DNA of 64,000 nucleotides from Oscillospiraceae bacterium HV4-5-C5C (GTDB lineage: Bacteria; Bacillota; Clostridia; Saccharofermentanales; Fastidiosipilaceae): positions 1 through 64,000 of the forward strand of contig JAAVLZ010000011.1 of the NCBI GenBank assembly GCA_012034405.1. Reading direction: 5' to 3'. The translations under genes were made by a program, and so were the position numbers. Position 1 is the first letter of the stretch; the number at the start of each line of letters is the position of its first letter. Shown here piece by piece: positions 8,003 to 17,381 of this stretch. Under the pieces are notes generated by a model. It did not search any database and had not been told where the DNA came from. It was given only the letters and a program-made list of their open reading frames with translations.

Positions 8003-8873
8003 TATTCAGCTCCTTTTGTGGCCCGGATAGCGCCAGATCAGCATAACGGGAATCGGCATAACGCACGTACTCCAGGGTCAGCCCCTGGGGCGGCATGGTT
8101 TTACCGGCCCGCTTGCGGTCTTTTGCGGCAATAATGGCCGGGATACTGTCCGGGGCCAATTTGCCCGAGCCAATATATAGCAGTGTGCCGGCCATGATTC
8201 GCACCATATTATACAAAAATCCGCTGCCATGAACAACAAAGCGCAGTAAACGCCCATAATCTGCCGCCAGGCCGGCGTTTTCAAAACCCGGTGGCAGATC
8301 ATGGGCGGTCGGCGGGCAGTCAACACTGCAGGCCAGAATCTCGCGTGAGGTGGTTTTGGCGGTGCTGCCGGCCGCGCAGAAGCTGTCAAACTCATGCACC
8401 CCCACCAGATCCCGCGCGGCCTGCTGCATCAGGCTCAGGTCAAGCAAGCCCGGAACGAAGGCGGAACGTTGCTGCCAAAAGGGATCCGGTCTGCTGCTGT
8501 TCCAGATCAGGTAACTGTATATTTTTGATTGGGCCTGCATTCGCGCGTGAAATGAACCATCGGCGTCCCAGGCCTTAAGCACCACAATATCTTTAGGTAA
8601 GAACGGTGAGATGGCATACGGCAAACGATCAGCCGGTAAAGTTGAGCGGGTAAAAAAATGGCTGTAATGTCGTCTGGCATGCACCCCCGCATCTGTCCGG
8701 CTGCAGCCGGTCACTCGGACGGGTTCTTGCAGCAGCTGACTCAGCGCCTGCTCCAGCGTACCCTGGACCGTGATGGCGTTGGACTGGCGCTGCCAGCCGG
8801 CATAAAAGGTGCCCGTATAAGCTATGCAAAGTACAATTTGTCTCCCGGGACCACTTTGATGATCAATTGGCAT
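7992..8873 (-). CDS. truA: tRNA pseudouridine synthase A
   Basis: TruA makes pseudouridine at positions 38-40 of tRNA anticodon arms. The 293-residue protein has the catalytic Asp61 in CSRTDAGVHA, the N-terminal AYTGTFYAGWQRQ motif and the C-terminal GSGFLYNMVRIM motif. I placed the start at ATG 8873, which has GGAGGCAGGAG just upstream and directly precedes family homology; the frame stays open upstream into ecfT but that extension is Trp/Cys-rich and unlike TruA. The neighbour order ecfA-ecfT-truA is the usual Firmicutes arrangement. Confidence 0.95.
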   Translation of the reverse strand: MPIDHQSGPGRQIVLCIAYTGTFYAGWQRQSNAITVQGTLEQALSQLLQEPVRVTGCSRTDAGVHARRHYSHFFTRSTLPADRLPYAISPFLPKDIVVLKAWDADGSFHARMQAQSKIYSYLIWNSSRPDPFWQQRSAFVPGLLDLSLMQQAARDLVGVHEFDSFCAAGSTAKTTSREILACSVDCPPTAHDLPPGFENAGLAADYGRLLRFVVHGSGFLYNMVRIMAGTLLYIGSGKLAPDSIPAIIAAKDRKRAGKTMPPQGLTLEYVRYADSRYADLALSGPQKELNNEL

Positions 8874-8952
8874 TTTAACCGCTCCTGCCTCCACAACCGG
8901 CTGTAAAGCTAAGCCAGCGGGAACTTGTTCCGTTTGCTCCGGCCGCTTAACA

Positions 8953-9756
8953 CTAAAGCAGCCCATATTCCAGCACCAGCAGGAGAGCCAGGACCAGCAG
9001 TAAGGCCAGCGACGCTCCGATATCTTTGTTGCTGAAACGCAGGACGTGCAGCCGGGTGCGCCCTTCGCCCCCGCGATAACAACGCGCTTCCATGGCCGTG
9101 GCCAATTCATCCGCCCGCTTCAGCGCACTCACAAACAACGGTATTAAAACTGATACCAGGCCTCTGGCCCGGGCTATGGCTCCGCCGGTGTCATAATCAG
9201 CGCCGCGGCTGGATTGAGCTTTCATGATTTTATCAGTTTCGTCTGCCAGTGTGGGGACAAAGCGCAGCGCGATAGACATCATCATAGCTAATTCATGGCT
9301 GGGGAAACCCAGGCGGGCCAGCGGTCTCAGCAGCCGCTCAATACCGTCGGCCATCTCCAGCGGCGTGGTGGTTAAGGTCAGGCAGAGCTGGGTGGCCATG
9401 ACCAGGAAGAACAAGCGAACGGCCATCCTCAGCCCGACCCAAAAGCCCTGCGGGCTGGCATGCAGAAACGACCATGAAAACCAATAGTGGTCGTCCGGCG
9501 TGGTGAACACATTCAGAGCCCAGGCAAAGACCGCCAGAAAAACCACTGGTCTGACGCTTTTCAGGACCAGACGGAAGGGTACACCTGACATAGCGATCAT
9601 AAACGCCAGAAATAGGCCAAATATAACCAAAGGCAGGGGCTGGTTAATCATAAACAGGACGACCATCAGCAGCAAAGACGCCAAAATCTTGGTGCGCGGG
9701 TCCAGTTTATGCAGCAAGCTTGCCCCAGGATAATAATTTCCCAGCGTAAATGTCAC
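8953..9756 (-). CDS. ecfT: ECF transporter transmembrane subunit EcfT
   Basis: EcfT is the integral-membrane coupling subunit of an energy-coupling-factor importer for vitamins or metals. The 267-residue protein has several hydrophobic segments and the two cytoplasmic coupling motifs SSRGAD and EARCYRGG (the conserved X-R-G sites that contact the ATPases). The ATG overlaps the stop of the ATPase gene (ATGA), so translation is coupled. No substrate-binding S component is encoded nearby, so it is probably a group II module shared by several S components elsewhere in the genome. Confidence 0.95.
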   Translation of the reverse strand: MTFTLGNYYPGASLLHKLDPRTKILASLLLMVVLFMINQPLPLVIFGLFLAFMIAMSGVPFRLVLKSVRPVVFLAVFAWALNVFTTPDDHYWFSWSFLHASPQGFWVGLRMAVRLFFLVMATQLCLTLTTTPLEMADGIERLLRPLARLGFPSHELAMMMSIALRFVPTLADETDKIMKAQSSRGADYDTGGAIARARGLVSVLIPLFVSALKRADELATAMEARCYRGGEGRTRLHVLRFSNKDIGASLALLLVLALLLVLEYGLL

Positions 9757-11621
9757 AGTGTGGTTCCTCCCCGGCGGTCCTTCTGAGCTTGCTGCTGCCT
9801 GACTTCTTCCCGGGCGGCCGGCTTAAGCTGGACAAAGCGTGCCAATTCACTGACCGCGGCGTCGACAGAAAAGCAGTCCGTGTTCAGCTGCGGGCAAGCG
9901 GACTGAAAGCGCCGCAGAAAGGCTTTACTGGCAGGCAGCGTCAGTTTGCCTTGCTCAATTAAGTCCTGGCGGGAGAAAATTTCTGCGGGTGTGCCCAGCA
10001 GTAAGCGCCGGCCGTGATCCAGCACCAGAATCCGGTCGCACAGGCGGGCCAGATCATCCATGTTGTGGGAAACCAGCACAACCGTGGTCCCGGCTTCGCT
10101 TAAGATCCGCATGTAATTCAGGATTTCCTCCCGTCCGGCCGGATCCAGCCCGGCCGCCGGTTCATCCAGCACCAGGATTTCCGGTTTCATGGCCAGGATA
10201 CCGGCCAGAGCGACGCGCCTTTTTTCTCCACCGGAGAGTTCAAACGGCGAACGCTGCAGCCAGCTCTCCTCAACCCCCACTACCTGTACGGCAGCTTTTA
10301 CATTCTCTGCTATCTCCGTTTCACTGAAGCCCATCCGTCTGGGGCCAAAGGCAATGTCATCCCAGACGGTCTCAGCGAACAGCTGATGTTCCGGGTATTG
10401 AAACAGCAGCTGAATGTGCCGCCGGAGCTGGCGAATATCCTTTACCTGGCGCAGATCATAGTCCAGGATATTGACTGAGCCGCTTTGCAACCGCAGCAAA
10501 CCGTTCAGATGCTGGATCAAGGTTGATTTACCGGAGCCAGAATGGCCCATGATACCAAAAAACTCCCCCGGCTTTACCGTAAAATCAATATGCTCTAACG
10601 CGCGCTTTGCATTAGGCAGACCGGCCTGATAGACATAGCTGACATCTTCCACTTTTATCTGTGGCCTGGGTTGATCAGCCAGGGTTTCCGTTTTAGCTGT
10701 CCCGTCATCTTTCGGCCGTTCCAGAAAGCGAAACGACTGTCTGAGCTGCTCTTCAGCCGCTTCCGGAGTAGCCAGTGAACCAGACGGAAAGCTGAGCTTG
10801 AAGTGTTTGCCTAAGTAAAAGGAAATAGCCGTATGAACAGGAACATCCAGGCCCAGATGCTGCAGTGTTTCTACCTGATGAAATACCTGCGCCGGTGATC
10901 CTTCCATTAACAGGCGGCCTTGCTGCATCACGGCAACCCGATCAGCCTGGACCGCTTCATTCATGTCATGAGTGATATTAATGATGGTCAGTCCGCGCTC
11001 TTGCTGCAGTTTCCGGACCAGCTTTATGATAGCCTGCCGGCTCAGCGGGTCAAGCATGCTGGTAGCTTCGTCCATGATGAGGCAAGCAGGCTGCATAGCT
11101 ATAATACCGGCTATGGCCAGCTTCTGCTTCTGTCCACCAGACAGCTCACTGGGTGCCGATCGCGCGTAGTCACTTAAGCCTACATACGCCAGCGCCTGAC
11201 TGACCGCCACGCCAAGCTGGGGCTGCGGTATTCCCAGGTTTTCCGGACCAAATGCAACATCTTCCTCAATCGTTGTCGCCACTATCTGGTTATCAGGATT
11301 TTGAAAAATCATACCGCAGCTGCGCCTGATATCCCAGATATCAGCTTCAGAAACGGTCGACTTGCCATCAACCCAAATGGAGCCGGCAGTCGGTATTTCC
11401 AGGCCATTAATCAGGCGGGCCAAAGTAGACTTCCCCGATCCGTTCCGGCCCAGAACAGCCAGATGCTCGCCCCGCTCTATTTTCAGACTGACGTGGTCAA
11501 CAGCGTTGGCAGATTCAGCGTCATAAAACGACTGTTCAGATTGGCTGGCAGGAGCCGGCGTATCGGAACTGTCCGGATACGCAAAGCAGACATCCTGTAT
11601 ATCAATAAACGTATCCGGCAC
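9753..11621 (-). CDS. Fused ECF transporter ATPases EcfA1-EcfA2
   Basis: The 622-residue protein contains two complete ABC ATPase domains. The first has Walker A at 58-66 (GRNGSGKST), LSGGQKQ at 160-166 and Walker B LIMDEA near 181-186. The second has Walker A GHSGSGKST at 359-367, LSGGEKR at 462-468 and LVLDEP near 483-488. A linker of about 40 residues (roughly 280-320), rich in charged residues, joins them. In most Firmicutes these are separate genes ecfA1 and ecfA2 at this same place after rplQ, so this is a head-to-tail fusion. An acidic insert (about residues 17-40) follows the first strand of domain 1. The EcfA2-type helix at the C-terminus (SELARFV) is present. I see no frame break or inner start with a strong binding site at the junction. 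Confidence 0.93.
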   Translation of the reverse strand: MPDTFIDIQDVCFAYPDSSDTPAPASQSEQSFYDAESANAVDHVSLKIERGEHLAVLGRNGSGKSTLARLINGLEIPTAGSIWVDGKSTVSEADIWDIRRSCGMIFQNPDNQIVATTIEEDVAFGPENLGIPQPQLGVAVSQALAYVGLSDYARSAPSELSGGQKQKLAIAGIIAMQPACLIMDEATSMLDPLSRQAIIKLVRKLQQERGLTIINITHDMNEAVQADRVAVMQQGRLLMEGSPAQVFHQVETLQHLGLDVPVHTAISFYLGKHFKLSFPSGSLATPEAAEEQLRQSFRFLERPKDDGTAKTETLADQPRPQIKVEDVSYVYQAGLPNAKRALEHIDFTVKPGEFFGIMGHSGSGKSTLIQHLNGLLRLQSGSVNILDYDLRQVKDIRQLRRHIQLLFQYPEHQLFAETVWDDIAFGPRRMGFSETEIAENVKAAVQVVGVEESWLQRSPFELSGGEKRRVALAGILAMKPEILVLDEPAAGLDPAGREEILNYMRILSEAGTTVVLVSHNMDDLARLCDRILVLDHGRRLLLGTPAEIFSRQDLIEQGKLTLPASKAFLRRFQSACPQLNTDCFSVDAAVSELARFVQLKPAAREEVRQQQAQKDRRGGTTL

Positions 11622-11668
11622 CCTGTAATCCCCTTGTCTCCTGTATTGTATCCATTTTATTCCTGATT

Positions 11669-11703
11669 AAACAAACAGGAGGAAACATAACGCTCCTCCT
11701 GTT
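11669..11703 (-). terminator. Terminator at the end of the ribosomal cluster
   Basis: A perfect 10-base stem (11674-11683 with 11694-11703) and a 10-base loop lie 24 bases after the rplQ stop on the minus strand, followed by TGTTTAAT. The T run is imperfect, so some read-through into the ecf genes is possible. The stem contains an AGGAGG-like sequence. Confidence 0.55.
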
Positions 11704-11726
11704 AAAGTACCGGTAATAAACTGAAA

Positions 11727-12251
11727 TCAGATCAGTTCAATGACAGCCATTAAAGCTGCATCGCCTCTGCGGGGGCCCACGGCCGTGATTCTGGTATAGC
11801 CGCCGCTGCGACCATTATACTTAGGAGCCACTTCATTGAACAGGACATTAACCGGGTTGACCGTTTTGCCATCCTTGCTCTCAGATTTCACCAACCATTT
11901 CATGGCCTGACGTCTGGCGGCCAGACGTGCCGGGCTGTCAACCTGCTGCTGAGCGGTGGTCAGCTCTCTTTCCACCACATCATATTCAACGCCATTTTTG
12001 GAGGTTTTGCGCTTCAGCGCCTTGTGCCCCTTGGAGTCCAGCTTAGCTTTAGATACCAGTATATCTCTGGTCTCAAAAGCATCCTGGTACTTGACCGCTA
12101 AGGTAATCAATTGCTCAGCAATCTTTCTGACTTCTTTGGCTCTGGTTTCCGTTGTCGTAATCTTGCCTTTGACAAGTAAATCGGTGGTTAATCCACGCAG
12201 CATCGACAACCGGATATCCGGGGTTCTCCCCAGCTTGCGATGTCCTGACAT
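11727..12251 (-). CDS. rplQ: 50S ribosomal protein L17
   Basis: L17 is a large-subunit protein. The 174-residue product begins [14 protein letters not shown] and has the family core [20 protein letters not shown]. It is about 45 residues longer than the E. coli protein because of a Lys-rich insert in the middle (around [13 protein letters not shown] and the following AAQ-rich part), a form seen in other Clostridia. The start at 12251 has AGGAGG eight bases upstream; an ATG five codons earlier (12266) overlaps that site and is unlikely. It is the last gene of the alpha-operon part and follows rpoA. Confidence 0.95.
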   Translation of the reverse strand: MSGHRKLGRTPDIRLSMLRGLTTDLLVKGKITTTETRAKEVRKIAEQLITLAVKYQDAFETRDILVSKAKLDSKGHKALKRKTSKNGVEYDVVERELTTAQQQVDSPARLAARRQAMKWLVKSESKDGKTVNPVNVLFNEVAPKYNGRSGGYTRITAVGPRRGDAALMAVIELI

Positions 12252-12296
12252 ATTTTCCTCCTGCAACTAAGAACTAAAGTCGGGTCTGGATTAACC

Positions 12297-13253
12297 TTAA
12301 AGCTGACTGCTTGCGGCCAGCGACAAACCCATATCTTCCAACTTCTGAATAACTTCTTCCAATGACTTTTTGCCCAGGTTTCTGACCTTCATCATATCTT
12401 CTTCAGACCGCGCCGCCAGATCACCGACCGTATTGATGCCGGCTCTTTTTAAGCAATTGTAGGTACGGACTGAAAAATCCATATCTTCAATAGCCGTATC
12501 CAGCATGCGTGAGCGTTCATCGTCTTCTTCATTATCCGCAAAACTGCTGTCCTTGCTGTCATCAGTCAGGCCAATGAATATCTGCAGATGATTGGACAAA
12601 ATCCTGGCCGCGGTAGATAAAGCTTCTTCAGCTCTGATCGTGGCGTCGGTCCAGACTTCCATGGTCAGGCGGTCAAAGTCAGTGACCTGTCCCACACGGG
12701 TATCTTCTACGGCGTAATTCACCTTTTTGACCGGCGTAAATATCGAGTCAATCGGGATCACTCCAATCGGCTGATTGGGCCACTTATTCTGGTCGGCACT
12801 ATTATATCCCCGGCCGCGGCTGAAGGTCATCTCAATGAAAAGGCGGCCGCTGCCATTTAAGGTAGCAATATGTTGATCCGGATTCATTATCTCGATTTCT
12901 TCATCGCAGGTAATATCCCCGGCGTTAACATCACCTACACGGCCTTCTTCCGTGCTCAAATATACAGTTTTGGGACCGTCAACGTGCAGTTTGGCCCGGA
13001 TGCCTTTTATGTTCAGAATAATCTCGGTCATGTCTTCAATGACACCTTCAACCGTAGAGAATTCATGATAAACACCGTCAACACGGATGGCCGTGACCGC
13101 GGCGCCAGGCAGGGATGACAAAAGCACACGGCGCAAAGAGTTGCCTAACGTCATACCATAACCGCGTTCCAGGGGCTCAACGACAAATTTGCCGTACGAA
13201 CCGTCATTATTAAGCTCAACGGTATTGATGACAGGCTTATTCATTTCAATCAT
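12297..13253 (-). CDS. rpoA: RNA polymerase alpha subunit
   Basis: The alpha subunit seeds assembly of RNA polymerase and contacts promoter UP elements and activators. The 318-residue protein has the N-terminal dimerisation domains ([20 protein letters not shown]) and a C-terminal domain with helix-hairpin-helix elements ([20 protein letters not shown]), joined by an acidic linker (DNEEDDERS). Length and order between rpsD and rplQ are standard for Bacillota. Confidence 0.98.
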   Translation of the reverse strand: MIEMNKPVINTVELNNDGSYGKFVVEPLERGYGMTLGNSLRRVLLSSLPGAAVTAIRVDGVYHEFSTVEGVIEDMTEIILNIKGIRAKLHVDGPKTVYLSTEEGRVGDVNAGDITCDEEIEIMNPDQHIATLNGSGRLFIEMTFSRGRGYNSADQNKWPNQPIGVIPIDSIFTPVKKVNYAVEDTRVGQVTDFDRLTMEVWTDATIRAEEALSTAARILSNHLQIFIGLTDDSKDSSFADNEEDDERSRMLDTAIEDMDFSVRTYNCLKRAGINTVGDLAARSEEDMMKVRNLGKKSLEEVIQKLEDMGLSLAASSQL

Positions 13254-13322
13254 GGGTACCTCCTACGAAAATGTCGGTAGGATAAATCCTATAACACAGT
13301 CCCATCTTACGAGTCAGTCCGC

Positions 13323-13946
13323 TTATTTGGAATACAACTCGACGATCAGACGCTCCTTAACCTCAAGATCGATATCTTCACGACCCGGCAGGCTGACAAC
13401 AGTACCCTTGAGTTGCTCCATATTGACGTTCAGCCAGTGCGGAACAGTCCGTCCGGCTTCCATATCTTTAAATTTAGCTGAATCGCGGGAGCCTTCCGCC
13501 ACAGCTACTTCATCACCGGCATTCAGGAACATGGAAGGAATGTTAGCCTTATTGCCGTTCACAGTGTAATGGCCGTGCAGCACCAATTGCCGGGCTTCAG
13601 ACCTGGAAGAAGCCAGCCCCATCCGGTACACCACGTTATCATAGCGGCGCTCTAACAGAGACAGCAGATTTTCACCTGTCTTACCCTGCATCCGCTCAGC
13701 GGTCTGAAAGGTTTTATGGAACTGCTTTTCCAAAACGCCGTAGAAACGTTTGGTTTTTTGTTTTTCGCGCATCTGAATGCCGTATTCAGACATCTTTCTG
13801 CGCATCTGCGCCTGGCCATGCTGGCCTGGTGCATAACTTCTTCTGGAAACGGCACATTTACCGCTGTAGCAGCGGCTGCCTTTCAGGAAAAGTTTCTCGC
13901 CTTCTCTCCGGCATAACCGGCAGGCGGATTCGGTATATCTAGCCAT
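13323..13946 (-). CDS. rpsD: 30S ribosomal protein S4 (zinc-binding form)
   Basis: S4 is a primary 16S rRNA-binding assembly protein and in several bacteria a translational repressor of its own operon. The 207-residue protein carries four N-terminal cysteines (CRLC, then CYSGKC), the zinc-binding C+ form, then the S4 RNA-binding domain ([30 protein letters not shown]). The gene lies between rpsK and rpoA as usual. Confidence 0.97.
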   Translation of the reverse strand: MARYTESACRLCRREGEKLFLKGSRCYSGKCAVSRRSYAPGQHGQAQMRRKMSEYGIQMREKQKTKRFYGVLEKQFHKTFQTAERMQGKTGENLLSLLERRYDNVVYRMGLASSRSEARQLVLHGHYTVNGNKANIPSMFLNAGDEVAVAEGSRDSAKFKDMEAGRTVPHWLNVNMEQLKGTVVSLPGREDIDLEVKERLIVELYSK

Positions 13947-13961
13947 GCTTTTACCTCCGCA

Positions 13962-14366
13962 TTACACTCTTCTTCTTTTAGGCGGTCTGCAGCCGTTATG
14001 AGGAATCGGGGTCACATCCTTAATGAAGGTGACTTCAAGCCCGTTGGCCTGCAGCGCACGGATAGCCGACTCACGGCCTGATCCCGGACCTTTGACAAAG
14101 ACCTCAACAGAACGCATGCCATGGTCAAAAGCTGTCTTGGCAGCTTGCTCCGCCGCCATCTGAGCGGCAAACGGCGTTCCTTTACGGGATCCTTTCATAC
14201 CAATACCGCCGGCGCTGGCCCAGGATATGGCGTTACCGTTAGGATCGGTGATCGTGACAATGGTGTTGTTGAATGAAGACTGAATATGGGCATGTCCTTT
14301 GTCGACATTCTTGCGGTCTCTTCTTCTTGGCCGGGCGGCCTGACGTTTGTTTTGAACTTTAGGCAT
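13962..14366 (-). CDS. rpsK: 30S ribosomal protein S11
   Basis: S11 lines the mRNA exit platform of the small subunit. The 134-residue protein has typical motifs: [35 protein letters not shown] and the C-terminal [18 protein letters not shown]. It starts 11 bases after rpsM with a GGAGG-like site and is followed closely by rpsD. Confidence 0.97.
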   Translation of the reverse strand: MPKVQNKRQAARPRRRDRKNVDKGHAHIQSSFNNTIVTITDPNGNAISWASAGGIGMKGSRKGTPFAAQMAAEQAAKTAFDHGMRSVEVFVKGPGSGRESAIRALQANGLEVTFIKDVTPIPHNGCRPPKRRRV

Positions 14367-14377
14367 ATTCGGCCTCC

Positions 14378-14746
14378 TTACTTCTTCTTATTAGCCATGG
14401 TGCGGCGGGGTCCCTTACGGGTGCGCGCATTGGTTTTGGTGCGCTGACCGCGCACCGGCAGACCAGAACGGTGACGACGGCCGCGGTAGCTGCCGATTTC
14501 AATCAGGCGCTTGATGTTCATTGCCACATCACGCCGCAGGTCACCCTCAACCGTATAGTCATTTTCCAACACGTCACGGATCTTGGCTAACTCTTCATCA
14601 GACAAGTCCTTGACGCGGGTATCCGGATTGATCTGGCATTTTTTTAAAATTTCATTAGAAAGCGTTCTGCCGACCCCATAAATATAGGTAAGCGCGATTT
14701 CCACGCGCTTTTCATTTGGCAGGTCGACTCCAGAAATACGTGCCAT
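14378..14746 (-). CDS. rpsM: 30S ribosomal protein S13
   Basis: S13 sits in the head of the small subunit and contacts the P-site tRNA. The 122-residue protein has [20 protein letters not shown] at its N-terminus and the [20 protein letters not shown] loop, ending in a basic tail. It is separated from the upstream rpmJ by about 156 bases, longer than other gaps in the cluster. Confidence 0.97.
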   Translation of the reverse strand: MARISGVDLPNEKRVEIALTYIYGVGRTLSNEILKKCQINPDTRVKDLSDEELAKIRDVLENDYTVEGDLRRDVAMNIKRLIEIGSYRGRRHRSGLPVRGQRTKTNARTRKGPRRTMANKKK

Positions 14747-14893
14747 TTAATGTTTACCTCCAAAGTTGCTACTTAGCTGCAAGTAGTCGCAATTGCTGAC
14801 AGTGCAATTGACGCTCTATCGCAAACACAGACGGCGGCGGTCCCTGTCCGACCGCTACAGCCGCGCCGGCCGTGGATAAAACCAAAGGACAGA

Positions 14894-14914
14894 AGACAGG
14901 GCTCAACCCTGTCT
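14894..14914 (-). other. Hairpin over the rpmJ stop codon
   Basis: AGACAGGG (14894-14901) and CCCTGTCT (14907-14914) form a perfect 8-base stem with a 5-base loop that contains most of the rpmJ stop codon. No T run follows directly on the minus strand, so it is not a clear terminator. It might stabilise or separate the short rpmJ message from rpsM. Confidence 0.35.
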
Positions 14915-15016
14915 CTGTTTATGCTTGGGGTCCGAGCAAATCACCATGACTCTGCCCTTACGCTTAATGACTTTGCACTTCTCGCACATCGGTTTGACCG
15001 AAGGTCTGACTTTCAT
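14903..15016 (-). CDS. rpmJ: 50S ribosomal protein L36 (zinc-binding form)
   Basis: This 37-residue protein reads [20 protein letters not shown] and continues with a [13 protein letters not shown] tail, the C+ form of L36 with the zinc ligands CxxC, Cys and His. GGAGG lies seven bases before the ATG. The gene is short and easily missed. It is the first gene after the internal promoter at 15072-15099 and leads into rpsM-rpsK-rpsD-rpoA-rplQ, the standard place. Confidence 0.96.
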   Translation of the reverse strand: MKVRPSVKPMCEKCKVIKRKGRVMVICSDPKHKQRQG

Positions 15017-15071
15017 CTCGTTCACCTCCCTGAAAATCGCCAAAAACGCAGTCTTTGGCGCATGCTATAAT

Positions 15072-15099
15072 ATTTTATCAAAATAATTCTACAATTCAA
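15072..15099 (-). promoter_or_regulatory. Internal promoter of the alpha-operon part
   Basis: On the minus strand TTGAAT (15094-15099) is followed after 16 bases by TAAAAT (15072-15077), in an AT-rich patch inside GC-richer surroundings. It lies 56 bases before the rpmJ start and would drive rpmJ to rplQ independently of the main S10 promoter. Confidence 0.55.
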
Positions 15100-15269
15100 G
15101 GCCAGTTAAGGCCGTTTTCTCATGGCAGCTATAGAATATTCTTCACAATCGTCCTGATCTTTTAAGCACTTTGTTCAATTATGTTAATATCCTACTGGTT
15201 ATTCGCTCAAAAGACCTGGCAATCGAGTCGCCGGACAACCTTTTTGATTCCCTGCAGCTTCCGCGCGGT
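15100..15269. other. Gap between infA and the internal promoter
   Basis: About 170 bases follow infA without a gene. I see AT-rich sequence but no clean terminator for the upstream spc part, so read-through from infA into rpmJ is likely. Confidence 0.35.
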
Positions 15270-15488
15270 CTATTTTGCCCGCCAGGTAATGCGCCCGCGG
15301 GATAAATCATAAGGAGTCAGCTCCAGGGTGACCCGGTCTCCAGGCAGGATTTTAATATAGTGCTGCCTTAACTTACCGGAAATATGAGCCAATACTTCAT
15401 GGCCATTTTCAAGTCTGACTTTAAACTGCGCGTTTGGTAACGCATCAAAAACCACGCCTTCAACTTCGATGACATCTTCTTTAGACAT
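15270..15488 (-). CDS. infA: Translation initiation factor IF-1
   Basis: IF-1 binds the A site of the small subunit during initiation. The 72-residue S1/OB-fold protein begins [13 protein letters not shown] and has [20 protein letters not shown] and the [10 protein letters not shown] end, all typical. The ATG at 15488 has GGAGGC upstream and overlaps the last codons of the KOW protein gene by 8 bases. Confidence 0.97.
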   Translation of the reverse strand: MSKEDVIEVEGVVFDALPNAQFKVRLENGHEVLAHISGKLRQHYIKILPGDRVTLELTPYDLSRGRITWRAK

Positions 15489-15846
15489 GCGACGCCTCCT
15501 TTACTTTTTTATCACTGGGTCCGATGGCTTCCGGCAGTGTCTTCAGCAGCTTTCGCACCGCTGCTTCTGCCGCTGCCTGGTCTGCCGTGTTTATCATATC
15601 GCTCAGCCAGCTTTCAGCCTGTCCGGCCCCAGCCTGAATCATCCTGACATGCTTGCTGTTTTTTTTCTTGGGGTTGCTTAACCCTCGCAGCCTGCCGTCA
15701 CAAAGCCGCAAATACACTACCCCGGCCAGGCAGACCGTATCGGTCACCAGATACAAACGGCCCCGATCATGTCCGCAGATGGACTGGACGACAGCACCGG
15801 TTGGCGGGACAAGCTGGTGCTGCGGCAGCCGGTCAACAGCCCTCAT
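15481..15846 (-). CDS. KOW-domain RNA-binding protein
   Basis: This 121-residue protein matches the small KOW-domain (L14e/L6e/L27e-like) RNA-binding proteins that Firmicutes encode between map and infA. The N-terminal half holds the barrel ([38 protein letters not shown]). The C-terminal half is a helical extension that is longer than usual. The role is presumed ribosome- or RNA-related and is not established. It overlaps map by 14 bases and infA by 8, so translation is probably coupled through all three. Confidence 0.75.
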   Translation of the reverse strand: MRAVDRLPQHQLVPPTGAVVQSICGHDRGRLYLVTDTVCLAGVVYLRLCDGRLRGLSNPKKKNSKHVRMIQAGAGQAESWLSDMINTADQAAAEAAVRKLLKTLPEAIGPSDKKVKEASHV

Positions 15847-16606
15847 CAGTATCCGGTATCGTCAGCGCGATCGGTCCAGCCTCCGTTATCGCTACGGTAT
15901 TCTCATAGTGACAGGAAGGTTTCCCGTCCCGGGTCACAATTGTCCATTCATCATCCAGCATTTCTACCGCGGCTGTGCCCAGATTGATCATCGGTTCAAT
16001 GGCCAGAACCATGCCGGCCTGCAGTCTTGGTCCGTGTCCGGCATGACCGTAATTCAACACTTCCGGGTCCTCATGCATTTCCCGGCCGATCCCGTGCCCG
16101 GTCAGTTCCCGCACTATACCATAGCCGTGCTTGACCGCGACGGCCTGAATAGCCGCGCTGATGTCACCCAGGCGGTGACCGGCTCTGGCTTGTTCAAAGC
16201 CTGCCCAAAAGCACTGCTCAGTGACCTTAATTAATTCCAGGACCTCAGGCTTAACCGCGCCGACTGCATAGGTTCGCGCCGCGTCGCCGTGCCAGCCGTT
16301 CAGCTTGGCCACGACATCCACACTGACGATCATCCCATCTCTGATGATGTGATCGGCCCGGCCAATGCCATGGACGACTTCATCATCAACGCTGACACAG
16401 ACCGCTCCCGGAAAGGGGGGCTCGCCATAGTTTTTGGAAGACGGCTCCGCCCCGAAGCTGCGGATGATGTCCTCACAGCGCCGGTCAATGTCCAGCGTTG
16501 AAATGCCCGGCCGGATAAAGCTTTTCATATCCTTGAGCACCTCAGCTACCACCCGGCTGGCCGGTTTCATTTCTTCAATTTCCTGTATGGTCTTGATTTC
16601 AATCAT
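15833..16606 (-). CDS. map: Methionine aminopeptidase type I
   Basis: This cytoplasmic metalloenzyme removes the initiator Met from nascent proteins. The 257-residue protein shows the family segments with the metal ligands: SVDVVAKLNGWHGDAARTYA (two Asp), GHGIGREMHEDPEVLNYG (His), LAIEPMI (Glu) and ENTVAITEAGP (Glu). I start it at ATG 16606 (MIEIKTIQEI), with AAGGA upstream; a longer open frame reaches into adk but is not Map-like. It lies 10 bases after adk. Confidence 0.95.
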   Translation of the reverse strand: MIEIKTIQEIEEMKPASRVVAEVLKDMKSFIRPGISTLDIDRRCEDIIRSFGAEPSSKNYGEPPFPGAVCVSVDDEVVHGIGRADHIIRDGMIVSVDVVAKLNGWHGDAARTYAVGAVKPEVLELIKVTEQCFWAGFEQARAGHRLGDISAAIQAVAVKHGYGIVRELTGHGIGREMHEDPEVLNYGHAGHGPRLQAGMVLAIEPMINLGTAAVEMLDDEWTIVTRDGKPSCHYENTVAITEAGPIALTIPDTDEGC

Positions 16607-16616
16607 GGCTGCGTCC

Positions 16617-17264
16617 TTATAATCCCCGCAAGGCATCGGCAACACTTTGCGTGACGGCCTCAGGACTCTGACTGCCATCAATCTTCAGCAGCAGTCCCTT
16701 CCGGTCATAGTAATCCGCCAAAGGCTCAGACTGGGAATGATAAACATCCAGCCGGCTTTTCACGGTTTCTTCACGATCATCCTCGCGGACGACCAGTTTT
16801 CCGCCGCAGGCATCACAGATGCCTTCCTTAGCGGGACGGCGGCTGTTGACATTGTAGCTCTCGCCGCAGTCCGGGCAGACCATACGGCCGGATAGCCGGC
16901 TGATAATCTGCTCGTCCGGAACGACTAACAAAATGACCGCGTCCAGCCCCCGCTCCTGGCCGGCAAAAAAGCCATCCAGCGCTTCAGCCTGGCTGACATT
17001 ACGCGGAAAGCCATCCAGAAGGAACTGGTCACCCTTACAGTCCTCCAGCAGGGTCTGCCGGACCATACGGATGGTCAGCTCATCAGGCACCAGCTGGCCT
17101 TTTTGGATGTAGGTCTGGGCCTCCTGGCCCAGGGCGGTCTGATTCTTAATGTTGTTGCGGAACATGTCTCCGGTAGAAATATGCTTGCAGCCGGTAGCTT
17201 TACAAACGCCCGGCGCTACCGTTCCTTTGCCGGCACCCGGAGGCCCCATAATGATCAGTCTCAC
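16617..17264 (-). CDS. adk: Adenylate kinase
   Basis: Adk interconverts ATP+AMP and 2 ADP. The 215-residue protein starts at GTG 17264 (GAGGGG eight bases upstream) with the P-loop GPPGAGKGT at 7-15. It has the long-form lid with four zinc cysteines (CPDCGESY and CDACGGKL) typical of Gram-positives, and the AMP-site segment ISTGDMFR. Residues after the P-loop (VAPGVCKATG) differ from the usual QA-rich helix. It follows secY, as in other Firmicutes. Confidence 0.95.
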   Translation of the reverse strand: MRLIIMGPPGAGKGTVAPGVCKATGCKHISTGDMFRNNIKNQTALGQEAQTYIQKGQLVPDELTIRMVRQTLLEDCKGDQFLLDGFPRNVSQAEALDGFFAGQERGLDAVILLVVPDEQIISRLSGRMVCPDCGESYNVNSRRPAKEGICDACGGKLVVREDDREETVKSRLDVYHSQSEPLADYYDRKGLLLKIDGSQSPEAVTQSVADALRGL

Positions 17265-17302
17265 GACAATCCCCTCGCTTCTAACACTGTGACAGCACGA
17301 AA

Positions 17303-17353
17303 GCCCCATACCGTTACCGGTTCAGGGGCAGTGACCCGCGGCCTGGCCGCGGG
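17303..17353 (-). other. Tandem hairpins between secY and adk
   Basis: GCCCC/GGGGC (17303-17307 and 17325-17329) is followed by a perfect GC-rich repeat, CCCGCGGCC-T-GGCCGCGGG, at 17335-17353. There is no T run, so these are not typical terminators. They probably affect mRNA processing or stability between secY and adk. Confidence 0.4.
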
Positions 17354-17381
17354 AATCGCGCATCTGCTTACTCTATCATAC

